The notes beneath the pieces were generated by a model. That model did no database searches. It worked only from the letters and a program-made list of their open reading frames with translations, and was not told the origin of the DNA. From a candidate division Zixibacteria bacterium RBG_16_53_22 (GTDB lineage Bacteria; Zixibacteria; MSB-5A5; UBA10806): a stretch of DNA of 57,222 nucleotides. The DNA is taken from NCBI GenBank assembly GCA_001775395.1, contig MEWP01000009.1, positions 1,239-58,460 on the forward strand. Reading direction: 5' to 3'. The position numbers and the translations under genes are program-made. The first letter of the stretch is position 1. Every line of letters starts with the position of its first letter. Below, piece by piece: positions 23,340 to 31,925 of the stretch.

Positions 23340-24440
23340 TCAAATAGTTTCCAATTCCTCATCGATACCCTGGTCGACAGGCATAATCGGGCTGGGGGAG
23401 CGTCCGACACCGAAGAGGACGATGATTCCGGCCCCGGCGACCATAATCAGATAAAATGTCAGGAAGCGCCAGGCCGTGGTCAGCAGAGGTATTACGCCGG
23501 TTGGCACAATTCCCCTGAAGATCAGGGCAAAAGAGACCTCTGCCCCGCCGACTGCGCCCGGTGTCGGGAAAAGGGTCATAAGGGTGAACACGACCCATTG
23601 CATGAGGAAGAATAGGATAGGATCAGCCGTGTATCCCAACCCGAGAATTAAAAGCGTAATGACACTATAACGGCAGGTCCAACCGATCCCGGCCAGGAGG
23701 GAGCAAAGTAGGAATGTAACCTTGTGATTTCGCCTGACGAAATCCCAGGCTCCCGTAAACTGCCCTCCATATAGTTTGAACCTGGCCGCCAATTTGTGAA
23801 AGATGCCGCTTGATTGCTTGACTGCTCCGTTAGCCATCCGCGAAGGCTTTTTGCCTCCTATCCTGAGGAATAGTATGTAACCGATAATCACGGCAGCAGC
23901 CGCGCCGGCGAAGATTGGCCAGTATGAGGCGATGTTGGCGGCCACCTGCCGGATTCCGGGGTCGTTCCAGGCGCCGGTTATGAGGAATGCAATCGGCAGG
24001 GCTACGATGAAAAAGGCGCCATCCTCGAATGTACCCAACAGGGTCACAAGAGTGGCCTCGCCCGGCGAGAAGCCGAAGGAGGCCAAGATCCCCAGCTTGG
24101 CGTAGCTTCCACCAATAGTGGAAGGCGCGATGGCCGCGCCCAGATCGGTCGCTACTGCAGTCCTGAATGACTCGCCAAATGTCAGGTTTTTGCCGAAGGC
24201 GTGTCCCCAAATGAGAATTCTGAGCGAATGAGCAATCCAGGGCACAAACACCAATGCAGCAGCAAGGGCCAGATATACAAAGTTACAGTTGCCAATTCCC
24301 TGCGCGGCCAGGGAGTCAGTGGCCACAAGCACGTATATGATATTCCCGGCCAGGGCCAGGGGAACGACGATCGAGACGATTCGGATGACGCGACTTATGT
24401 TGAAACCGGGCGCCTTGGGATACTGTGGAGTAGAACTCAT
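23340..24440 (-). CDS. UPF0104/AglD-type lysylphosphatidylglycerol-synthase-like membrane protein
   Basis: 366 aa with about 8 transmembrane segments. The pattern VPWIAHSLRILIWGHAFG, TDLGAAIAPSTIGGSYAKL and TPGAVGGAEVSF (PxxxGGxE) is that of the LPG_synthase_TM/UPF0104 family, proposed to move or modify lipid-linked substrates. It overlaps the upstream glycosyltransferase by ATGA, so it is probably part of a surface-glycolipid pathway with the two GT4 enzymes. The aminoacyltransferase domain of MprF is absent. Family likely; function inferred from context. Confidence 0.8.
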   Translation of the reverse strand: MSSTPQYPKAPGFNISRVIRIVSIVVPLALAGNIIYVLVATDSLAAQGIGNCNFVYLALAAALVFVPWIAHSLRILIWGHAFGKNLTFGESFRTAVATDLGAAIAPSTIGGSYAKLGILASFGFSPGEATLVTLLGTFEDGAFFIVALPIAFLITGAWNDPGIRQVAANIASYWPIFAGAAAAVIIGYILFLRIGGKKPSRMANGAVKQSSGIFHKLAARFKLYGGQFTGAWDFVRRNHKVTFLLCSLLAGIGWTCRYSVITLLILGLGYTADPILFFLMQWVVFTLMTLFPTPGAVGGAEVSFALIFRGIVPTGVIPLLTTAWRFLTFYLIMVAGAGIIVLFGVGRSPSPIMPVDQGIDEELETI

Positions 24441-25699
24441 ACCGGGCGCCTTGTCGATGAGAGGAGCCTCTCAAACACCTGCCTATAGCGCCCGAATATT
24501 CGCTCCTGCGAGAAATTCGAACAGGTAAATTCGGCAGCCCTCAGGCTCAACTCCTGCAGGCGAGGAGGATCGATCATGAGGCCGGTGATCGCATCGATGA
24601 ATCCTTTGTTGTCGTTTTCGGCGATACAGTAACCATTCTGGCCATCGATGACAGCATCAGTGATACCCTCGATGCCAGTGGCAATGACCGGCAAGCCGCG
24701 CGAGGCGGCCTCGAGGGCCACCAGCCCGAAACCCTCCATGTCGCCCTCGACCGTGCGGTTGGGCATAATGAAAAGATCGGCCGCCGAGAGAAGCATATTC
24801 CGTTGGTGTGCTGAGACATTGTTCAAATAAAACACCCTTGGATTCCGGCTGCTTTGCCTGACCAGATCATCATGCATGGAGTACGCGCCTGAGGCCAAGA
24901 GCAGGTTATGATAGAGACTTGGGCTCATCAGCGGACGCAGGGCCTGTATCCACGGCGGGGTTGTGGATTTGGGGCTGATGACGATATAAATATAATCATT
25001 TGGCAGATGACAGAATATCTCGGAAATAAACCGGTCGAATCCCTTTCGCCTGACGGATCGCCCGACACTGATAAGGACCTTCTTGCCACGCAAATCGGCC
25101 CCAAGCATCTTCTCGATATCGCGAAAGAGCTCATCATTGCGCGGTAAGCGAATCGGATTTTTTTCGACAGCTCCCGGAATGACCTCGATTCTATCGGGGC
25201 GCCCACCGCGTTCTTTGACCCGTTCGGCCGTGGCTCTGCTTACACAGAAGATTTGGTCCATCGCCGCGAGTGACTTTCTAAGTTTCTTCTGATACCAGGG
25301 TATCGGCAAAATGACATCGAGGCCGTGCGCAGTTGCTACGACTATCTTGCCCGAACCGGCGCGGATCCGGGAGCCGATAAGCGACGTCACGGCGTCATCA
25401 CAATAGACGAGGCCGGCTCCATTGCGGGTTGCCCTGTAATAGAACAAAGGGAAATAGAAAGGCACGCCCCACTCAGGGCCATTCCAACCGATCCTCTCAA
25501 TATCGAAATTCGACGATAAGGCGCTGTATAGCCGCGCATTGTGAGTCTGTATCCCGCCAACCGTGGCCGGATTTTTCCTGATCAGGAAGACTATATGGCG
25601 TCTGACATCGGCTGTGATCTCATGTAGGCGGGGATGGTCCGACGTGTCGCCCGGTATTATCTGGAGTATTGGAGCTTGTCTCAAGTCTATGTAAGGCAA
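24437..25699 (-). CDS. GT4-family glycosyltransferase
   Basis: 420 aa from TTG at 25699, with GGGAAAG just upstream; the core begins near VFLIRKNPATVGGIQTHN. The C-terminal donor-site signature is clear: KKVLISVGRSVRRKGFDRFI, then DLFIMPNRTVEGDMEGFGLVALEAASRGLPVIAT with the E-x7-E motif. A retaining nucleotide-sugar transferase is expected. It is the middle gene of a minus-strand cluster (GT4, GT4, UPF0104, unknown) and overlaps the UPF0104 gene by 4 bp. Sugar specificity is unknown. Confidence 0.85.
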   Translation of the reverse strand: MPYIDLRQAPILQIIPGDTSDHPRLHEITADVRRHIVFLIRKNPATVGGIQTHNARLYSALSSNFDIERIGWNGPEWGVPFYFPLFYYRATRNGAGLVYCDDAVTSLIGSRIRAGSGKIVVATAHGLDVILPIPWYQKKLRKSLAAMDQIFCVSRATAERVKERGGRPDRIEVIPGAVEKNPIRLPRNDELFRDIEKMLGADLRGKKVLISVGRSVRRKGFDRFISEIFCHLPNDYIYIVISPKSTTPPWIQALRPLMSPSLYHNLLLASGAYSMHDDLVRQSSRNPRVFYLNNVSAHQRNMLLSAADLFIMPNRTVEGDMEGFGLVALEAASRGLPVIATGIEGITDAVIDGQNGYCIAENDNKGFIDAITGLMIDPPRLQELSLRAAEFTCSNFSQERIFGRYRQVFERLLSSTRRPV

Positions 25700-25734
25700 A
25701 ATGCTTTCCCATCACTAATACTATTTCGGTCCGG

Positions 25735-26895
25735 CTATAATATTACGCTTTTCGGATAGAGGGAATCAACAAAGTTTTTGGGGCCCGAAATCAGTTCTTC
25801 GTAATTTTCGAATAAGGCGCGATTGACATGATACCAATTTTTCCTCGAGGCGTGCTCGACAGCCCTGGCGGAGAAGGAGTATCTCAGAAGGTCGTTCGTA
25901 AGCAATATTTCCATCTTATTGGCATAATCCTCGGCGTCCTTTGGCCGGGTTATAAATCCCGTTTCGCCATCGCGGACAAGATTCACGACTCCACCCTCGG
26001 CGGCCACCACGCTTGGCAATCCGGAGGCGGCGGCCTCCAGGACAACGTTGCCGAATGATTCGGTAGTTGATGGAAATACGAAGATGTCGGCCGAGGCATA
26101 GGCGCAGGACAACTCGGAGCCCTCGAGAAATCCCTCCATGACAGCATCGGGTATGTTCCTGGCGATTTCATCGCGCATGGAGCCCTCGCCGACGAAAACG
26201 AGCTTGAAGTCGACCCTCTTTTCTTTGAGTATACGATAGGCCTTGATAAGCACCTCGATATCCTTCTCCCTGACCAGCCGCCCGATAAAAATAGCAATCG
26301 GGCTGCCATCAGGAGACCACCGCTTCCTGAGATTTTGATTGGCGAACCCCGGGGAAAAACAGGTCGTGTCGACTCCTCTTTCCCATAACGCCAGGTTTCT
26401 GAAGCCCTTGCAACGCAACTCCTCGATTGTAGTCATGGAGGGGACGAAATTCCTATCGGACTGATTGTAGAACCATCGTAAATACCCCCAACCATATGGC
26501 TCGAACCAGGCAAAACCGTAATATTTGAGATAAGACACGAATCTCGTGTGATAGGAGGCAACCGCCGGTATGCCAACCGACCTGGCATAATCATAGGCAG
26601 CCATACCAAGCAGAAATGGGCTGCAGATATGCACCAGATCGGGCTGGAAACTATCGAGCCGGCATTTGATGTCGTGCAGGGCGGGCAGTGAGACGCGATA
26701 TTTCGTATATAGCGGAAACGGGACCGAAACGATTTCGAAAACCTTGCCATCCCAGCCGTCAGGTTCCGGAATAAAAGGCGAGAAGAAAATAAAATCATGT
26801 CCCTCCGATATTAGCGATTTCCGCAGTTGCGCAAGCGTATGGCTAACCCCATCAGTTAACGGAGGCAACGACTCTGTAAAATAGGCGATTCTCAT
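25735..26895 (-). CDS. GT4-family glycosyltransferase (mannosyltransferase-like)
   Basis: 386 aa. The N-terminus MRIAYFTESLPPLTDGVSHTL and the middle FVPSMTTIEELRCKGF...WERGVDTTCFSP match the group that includes GDP-mannose-dependent alpha-mannosyltransferases and SQDG-synthase-like enzymes. The donor site reads IAIFIGRLVREKDIEVL and ADIFVFPSTTESFGNVVLEAAASGLP. It lies 35 bp upstream of the second glycosyltransferase, likely in one operon making a membrane or surface glycolipid. Confident on family. Confidence 0.87.
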   Translation of the reverse strand: MRIAYFTESLPPLTDGVSHTLAQLRKSLISEGHDFIFFSPFIPEPDGWDGKVFEIVSVPFPLYTKYRVSLPALHDIKCRLDSFQPDLVHICSPFLLGMAAYDYARSVGIPAVASYHTRFVSYLKYYGFAWFEPYGWGYLRWFYNQSDRNFVPSMTTIEELRCKGFRNLALWERGVDTTCFSPGFANQNLRKRWSPDGSPIAIFIGRLVREKDIEVLIKAYRILKEKRVDFKLVFVGEGSMRDEIARNIPDAVMEGFLEGSELSCAYASADIFVFPSTTESFGNVVLEAAASGLPSVVAAEGGVVNLVRDGETGFITRPKDAEDYANKMEILLTNDLLRYSFSARAVEHASRKNWYHVNRALFENYEELISGPKNFVDSLYPKSVIL

Positions 26896-26995
26896 ATGTA
26901 CTGCTATTCCGGGCTAATTGCTCGATAAAGGGGCGCCGAATCGAAAAAATGCAAAGGGCATGTTCGCAGGGATGGCATCAGATAAATGAAGGGCT

Positions 26996-28072
26996 TCACT
27001 TGTTCAGCTTTTCAATTCTCTGGATTATGCCCTTAATCAAGAATGGGAGCACCGAGGTGGCATCGTCCTTAACCTCGGCATACCGTCCGCCCTCGGACTC
27101 CGAGGTGAATTTTGCCCAGGAGACGCCCTCCCGGTAAGAGCATCCCGACAACCCGCCCCAGTGATCAGGCTCGGGACAGATGCGTACACCGCGCAAGAAT
27201 TTCTTTGGTTCGACCGGCATATTCTCAAGAGCCATGATATCGAAAAATGGGGTAACTTGCTGCCCCCAGTTGCGCGGCACCCCCCCGCCAACCGTAAAGA
27301 TGCTCAAGGTCCCCTTATGGTTATATACCCTCCTGGCATAATCGAAAACATCGACAAAAGTGTTAAACGGAGGCACCAGCAGATCCTCAAAAGGCCGTTC
27401 GATAAAGCTCTGGCTGCGGGTAAGCGTTCTGATCATCAAGTCGAGACTGAGCTCGCTATCCGAAAAGGCCGGCACATAGACAGGAACATTGGCTTTGTAT
27501 GCCGAGGCCAGAATACCTCGTTGATTCGGATACAGCTCAACCAGCAACTCACCCAACTTTCTGAAAAACTCAGCCGAGCCGGTCACCGGGGCCTTCCCTA
27601 CGGCCGCCGGCACCAACCGGTCGAAATATCTGGCAATTGTCTTTTGAGTCTGCTCGAACGATATTTCCAGCTCGATAGTATCGTAGACACGGCACATGCC
27701 TTGTTCGTACAATACGCGATCGTCATCCCTGGGAGCCTTGAAATGGGTGCCGCTCATGCCCTCGGTGAGACCGTGTGTGACCAGCGCACCGGTCGTGACA
27801 ACTATGTCGACATAGCGTCTGTCGATCAACTCACAGACTATCAGCCCCTGCTTGGCCACGCTCATGGCGCCACTTATGGTCATGACAGTCAAATCGTTGG
27901 GATCAGTAAAAATATCAGTCAGAATCCGGGCCGCCTCGCCCAACTGACGGCCGTTGAATGCCGTCTTCTCCATGGCCGCCAGAGCCTCGTCAAAATCGTT
28001 GATCTTGCCCAGGTCGAGAGGTTCGAGCGGCTCCAAGCCCTCGCCCCGTGAAAATCCTTTCCTGGTTCTCAT
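26996..28072 (-). CDS. Deoxyhypusine synthase-family protein
   Basis: 358 aa, close to eukaryal/archaeal deoxyhypusine synthase in length. Recognisable blocks are TISGAMSVAKQGLIVCELIDR, DIVVTTGALVTHG, NVPVYVPAFSDSELSLDL, FTVGGGVPRNWGQQ and EGVSWAKF; the Lys in the last block aligns with the catalytic lysine of DHS. Bacteria lack eIF5A hypusination, and bacterial DHS homologues are linked to homospermidine or related polyamine synthesis, so that is the likelier role. It lies upstream of the glycosyltransferase operon on the same strand, with 100 bp between. The substrate is not determined by sequence alone. Confidence 0.85.
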   Translation of the reverse strand: MRTRKGFSRGEGLEPLEPLDLGKINDFDEALAAMEKTAFNGRQLGEAARILTDIFTDPNDLTVMTISGAMSVAKQGLIVCELIDRRYVDIVVTTGALVTHGLTEGMSGTHFKAPRDDDRVLYEQGMCRVYDTIELEISFEQTQKTIARYFDRLVPAAVGKAPVTGSAEFFRKLGELLVELYPNQRGILASAYKANVPVYVPAFSDSELSLDLMIRTLTRSQSFIERPFEDLLVPPFNTFVDVFDYARRVYNHKGTLSIFTVGGGVPRNWGQQVTPFFDIMALENMPVEPKKFLRGVRICPEPDHWGGLSGCSYREGVSWAKFTSESEGGRYAEVKDDATSVLPFLIKGIIQRIEKLNK

Positions 28073-28220
28073 CTTAAATTACCTTCAATGTATTCGAAAG
28101 CGCAATCATCGTTAGGCCCACATCTTGCTGTCAAAATCGATACCGATTGGACGAGGAATATTAAGCCAATGCACCCCCATTATCAAGGGAAAAAGCATCG
28201 GTGATCATCACCGCCGCCTC

Positions 28221-28377
28221 GCCCCGGCGGGCCCCGGCCCCCCTTCGGGGGGCAGGAAACTCGCCCGCCAAACGACAGTTGGATTATCGGGCCATGCCGG
28301 GCGCCGACATTTTCGGCACAACTGTGGCCGCTGGCGAGTTTCCCTGGTCCTGCGGACCAGGCGGGGCCCGCCGGGGC
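28221..28377 (+). ncRNA. Candidate structured RNA element 1 (four-way junction)
   Basis: The gene-free stretch 28073-28390 is dominated by this 157-nt fold. The outer stem 28221-28236 pairs with 28362-28377 (16 bp, perfect). Left hairpin 28237-28253 has a C(TTCG)G tetraloop. The inner stem GGAAACTCGCC (28255-28265) pairs with 28333-28343 (11 bp, perfect). The right hairpin is CTGGTCC-TGC-GGACCAG (28344-28360). Inside the inner stem ACAGTTG/CAACTGT and GCCGA/TCGGC helices frame the core GGATTATC...CATGCC (28281-28298). The element ends 13 nt before the ATG of the M23 gene, directly against its Shine-Dalgarno. A second copy of the architecture is at 36519-36673. RNA function is inferred. Confidence 0.65.
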
Positions 28378-28390
28378 GGAGGGAGGAATT

Positions 28391-30712
28391 ATGCCGACCC
28401 CTATTGACGAGACGTCGATAGTGGCTTACTATTCGTTTATGAGAACTGCGCAGTTACTTTTATTATTTTACGCCCTTTCTGTCGCGAAATTGTCGACGGA
28501 ACCGAATTATATCTGGCCGATGAAATTAACTCCGGAATTGACATCGAAATTCTGCGACTATCGTTCCGGCCATTTTCATGGCGGTCTCGATATCCGCACC
28601 CGGGGCAGGGTTGGGTTCCGGGTTTATGCCATAGACGATGGTTATATATACCGTGCGGTGACCTCGTTCCGGGGATACGGCAAGGCCATATACTTGAAGT
28701 TGCATGATGGCAGGATTGCGGTTTACGGGCATCTATATGATTACATGGAGCCTATCGAGGCCAGGATATTTGCCGCGCAGATGAAAGCCGATAAATATTT
28801 CCAGGACATTTATTTCACCCCGGGCGAATATCCGGTAAAGAAAGGTGATCTGGTTGCTTATTCGGGCGAATCGGGGTCGGGAGCGCCACACTTGCATTTC
28901 GAGTTGCGGTCGCCGGATAACAACCCTTTAAATCCGCTTCTGGCCGGGCTTGATATCATCGATAGAGACAAGCCGGAATTCCACCATCTTGCGATAAAAT
29001 ATTTCGGGCAGGATTATCTGCCGGAAGGCTCATTTGAGAATTACGAGCAAGTGGAGATAATCCCCGTGAAAGGCTCAGCCGGTGGCGAGTATTCAATTGC
29101 CGATACAATTATTCTCGATCGGCCGATGACGCTGGCCGTATCGGGCGGCGATCGGATCAATGGGCCTGGATTCCTGTACGGCTTTTATGGGTTGAGGCTG
29201 TTTGTTGATGACAGCCTGCTATTCGAGATGCGCTCGGATAGCCTTTCGTTTTCCACGACCGGGCAGTTGAATTATATTCGCGATTTCGATATGATAAGTC
29301 TATTCGGTTCTAAGCAAAAAACAGATAACGACGCTCATATATTCTATCGTCTTTATATACCGCCATTTTCCCGGCAATATTTCTGGGCAGGATTTGAGAA
29401 AAATGGGGGCGTCATTGAACCCACGGGGAATTTGGGGAAGATAAGACGCGCCGACGTTGTGGCATTCGATGAGGCCGGGAACGAGGCCCAAATAAGGTTC
29501 TATCTCAAGGAACCGGAATTGGATTTTCTCGCGCCGGCGCGGTTACAATGCTCTCGCCGGAACGATAAATTGTATTTCATTTTCGAGACTCCAATCCGGC
29601 CTAAATCGAAAGCTCTGGAATATCGAAATTCGGCTATCGAGGAATTCAAACCTCTCACGAGCATGATGACCTCCATTGTCATATCGCCTGCCACGGGGGA
29701 TCATTACATCGACACTGTCAAGGCGGCCATACCAAAGGCCAGTAGGGCATATCGCCTTAGATACCTGGACGGTGATGGGCGCACCTCACCGTGGCTGTAT
29801 TTTGAGGAAAAAACCCTGGCGAGCGATTTTTGGGTCGGCGGATCCCCTGACCTGTTGCGGGTGGAGTACAACTCCGAATCGAGCCCGGATCACCCACGGA
29901 TCCATATCCGAAGTGACAATCTTGAGTATTCCGAGATGATGAAAACTGTCGGCCCGAGTCTATTCCAAAGCGAATTCCGAGACCGCCGTCTGGCCGGCCC
30001 TATATGGGTGGGTATCGAAAGCGCTGACAGCATTGTTTTCGATACCGCGCTTGCGCTTTATGCGGCAATGCCAGGGTATGCCGGCGAGGCCATCTCACCC
30101 GATTCGACATTGAGGATCCAATTCGACCGATCCTCTGCCTATAACCAGGCATATATATTTCCATCGGAGGCGCGGCGGGAATCGACACCGTTTGGTCCTG
30201 CCATAATTTACGATATTCGCCCGGCAAGCATGCTGTTTAATTCCCCTGTCAAATTCATATTCGATACCGGCAGGCTTGGATTAACGGGCCCTAAAGCGGG
30301 CGTTTATGGGATGTCGAGCAATGACGGCAAATGGAATTTCATTGTCGGGATAGATGGTGCCAGACTGGAGGCCAAAGGAATAGGATTGGGGAAAGTGGCA
30401 ATCCTGATCGACAACGAACCGCCGGTGATCAAGTCGATAAGGCCCGGAGGAACAATATCATCCGCAGCGCCTCTGCTTTCTTGCACGATTGACGACAATC
30501 TATCCGGCCTGGCGCTGGATGGTGGATTATCAATGAAAATCGACGGCCAATGGGTACCGGCCGAATACGATATTGATACCGGAAAGTTCGCCTATAAAAT
30601 CAAGAATACATTGAAATCGGGTAAACATACAATAGAGCTGACAGCATCGGACAACCAGGGGAACTCTGTCACGAAACAATCGATTTTCAGCGTAACGGGC
30701 AGGAAGAAATGA
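28391..30712 (+). CDS. Secreted M23-family metallopeptidase with beta-sandwich domains
   Basis: 773 aa from the ATG at 28391, which follows GGAGG at 4 nt. An internal ATG (28439, MRTAQLLLLFYALSV) would give a cleaner signal peptide but has no Shine-Dalgarno. The M23 (LytM/lysostaphin) core is at about residues 45-190: HFHGGLDIRT with the zinc His and Asp, AVYGHLYDYM, then GAPHLHFELR. About 550 residues of Ig/beta-sandwich-like sequence follow. Predicted to cut peptidoglycan cross-links or act as a cell-envelope peptidase. It overlaps the rhomboid gene by 4 bp and is preceded by structured element 1. Confidence 0.85.
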   Translation: MPTPIDETSIVAYYSFMRTAQLLLLFYALSVAKLSTEPNYIWPMKLTPELTSKFCDYRSGHFHGGLDIRTRGRVGFRVYAIDDGYIYRAVTSFRGYGKAIYLKLHDGRIAVYGHLYDYMEPIEARIFAAQMKADKYFQDIYFTPGEYPVKKGDLVAYSGESGSGAPHLHFELRSPDNNPLNPLLAGLDIIDRDKPEFHHLAIKYFGQDYLPEGSFENYEQVEIIPVKGSAGGEYSIADTIILDRPMTLAVSGGDRINGPGFLYGFYGLRLFVDDSLLFEMRSDSLSFSTTGQLNYIRDFDMISLFGSKQKTDNDAHIFYRLYIPPFSRQYFWAGFEKNGGVIEPTGNLGKIRRADVVAFDEAGNEAQIRFYLKEPELDFLAPARLQCSRRNDKLYFIFETPIRPKSKALEYRNSAIEEFKPLTSMMTSIVISPATGDHYIDTVKAAIPKASRAYRLRYLDGDGRTSPWLYFEEKTLASDFWVGGSPDLLRVEYNSESSPDHPRIHIRSDNLEYSEMMKTVGPSLFQSEFRDRRLAGPIWVGIESADSIVFDTALALYAAMPGYAGEAISPDSTLRIQFDRSSAYNQAYIFPSEARRESTPFGPAIIYDIRPASMLFNSPVKFIFDTGRLGLTGPKAGVYGMSSNDGKWNFIVGIDGARLEAKGIGLGKVAILIDNEPPVIKSIRPGGTISSAAPLLSCTIDDNLSGLALDGGLSMKIDGQWVPAEYDIDTGKFAYKIKNTLKSGKHTIELTASDNQGNSVTKQSIFSVTGRKK

Positions 30713-31389
30713 TCCCGCTAAAAGATAACAATCCCACGCGCCGCTTCCCCATAATGACAGTGCTCTTGATAGTGGCCAACTCGGTAGTTTTCCTCTATAC
30801 CGACTTGCTCGGGTTTGGAACCAGAGAGTTCGTGTACCGCTTCGCAGTGATTCCGGCCGATATCATGTCATTGGGCGAATTATCCGGCCGTGGCGTGCTG
30901 GCGACTTTGGGCACGCTTTTTACCTCTCAATTCCTGCACGGCGGCCTGCTGCATATAGTCTCCAACATGCTGTTCCTGTGGATCTTCGGAAACAATGTCG
31001 AGGACAGGTTCGGGTCGTTGTTTTTCATCGTCTTTTATCCACTTTGCGGGGTGGCAGCGGCGATGGCGCAGGTCACGGGTGACCCGACATCGCCCATACC
31101 GATGTTGGGAGCCTCGGGCGCAATAGCCGGCGTGATGGGAGCCTATTTGCTCATGTTTCCGCGGGCCCAAGTGCTCACCCTGATTTGGATAATTTTCTTC
31201 ATCCGATTAATATGGCTTCCGGCCTATATAATCATTATATACTGGATGATAATCCAGGTACTATCGCAGCTTGGCGCCGAGGGGCAGCAAGGAGGGGTAG
31301 CGTACCTGGCACATATTGGGGGCTTTGTAGCCGGGATAGCCCTGTTTTTCGCCTACAGGCCATTTGCCGGCGGACGGTATCAGACTTGA
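30709..31389 (+). CDS. Rhomboid-family intramembrane serine protease
   Basis: 226 aa with about six membrane segments. The catalytic Ser is in LGASGAIAGVMGAYLL (GxSG) and the catalytic His in YLAHIGGFVAG. TSQFLHGGLLHIVSNMLFLWIFG is the conserved H-x3-H-x3-N segment. Rhomboids cleave membrane-anchored proteins inside the bilayer. It overlaps the M23 gene by ATGA, so the two envelope proteases are translated together. Confident. Confidence 0.92.
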   Translation: MIPLKDNNPTRRFPIMTVLLIVANSVVFLYTDLLGFGTREFVYRFAVIPADIMSLGELSGRGVLATLGTLFTSQFLHGGLLHIVSNMLFLWIFGNNVEDRFGSLFFIVFYPLCGVAAAMAQVTGDPTSPIPMLGASGAIAGVMGAYLLMFPRAQVLTLIWIIFFIRLIWLPAYIIIIYWMIIQVLSQLGAEGQQGGVAYLAHIGGFVAGIALFFAYRPFAGGRYQT

Positions 31390-31539
31390 CCGTTTTACTC
31401 GCCTATCGCCGCTATAGCCTATGATACAATTAATTCTTGATTTCGATATTCAGAACTTGTAGATTTCACTAACAGGGCGCGAAATGCAGGGGCCCTGATT
31501 TTTATTTTCAAACAGGTATTGGTTGCCGATTAATATAAT

Positions 31540-31890
31540 ATGATAAACGAACAGGATTTGGAACAGAAACCGATCAAGCATATTATCAACGAGATGCAGC
31601 TCGTGCTCTCGGAGAAAAGGACATCCCTGTCTGTTCTGCGGACCGGGATCACGGTGCTCTTGTTTCCCATGTCGGCCTTGACCGTTCTTTTGGCCACGAG
31701 CCGCTATTTCGATATAACGCGCGAATTGGTGCTTGCTATCCCATTGGCCATCATCTGCCTGGGATTTTTCATACTGGGTCTATATCTCATTATCCGATCG
31801 GCGCGGCATATCCGCAAATGCGATCAGGCCGCCAGCATGCTTCTCAAGCATTCCGAATATTTGAGAGATCTTCTGGATTTCAGAGATTAG
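31540..31890 (+). CDS. Small membrane protein, DUF202-like
   Basis: 116 aa with two hydrophobic helices (about residues 40-60 and 69-90) and charged ends. The segment LSEKRTSLSVLRTGITVLLFP resembles the RTxLAWLRTG motif of DUF202/YidH-like membrane proteins. The start has no strong Shine-Dalgarno. Convergent with the MacB permease gene. Function unknown. Confidence 0.6.
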   Translation: MINEQDLEQKPIKHIINEMQLVLSEKRTSLSVLRTGITVLLFPMSALTVLLATSRYFDITRELVLAIPLAIICLGFFILGLYLIIRSARHIRKCDQAASMLLKHSEYLRDLLDFRD

Positions 31891-31925
31891 CCCGCTGAAA
31901 CGCGGCCATTGCTCATAATATATAA

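Noticed and set aside
27161-28051. 296-aa plus-strand ORF
   Set aside because: Antisense shadow of the DHS-like gene; no family motif and low-complexity antisense composition.
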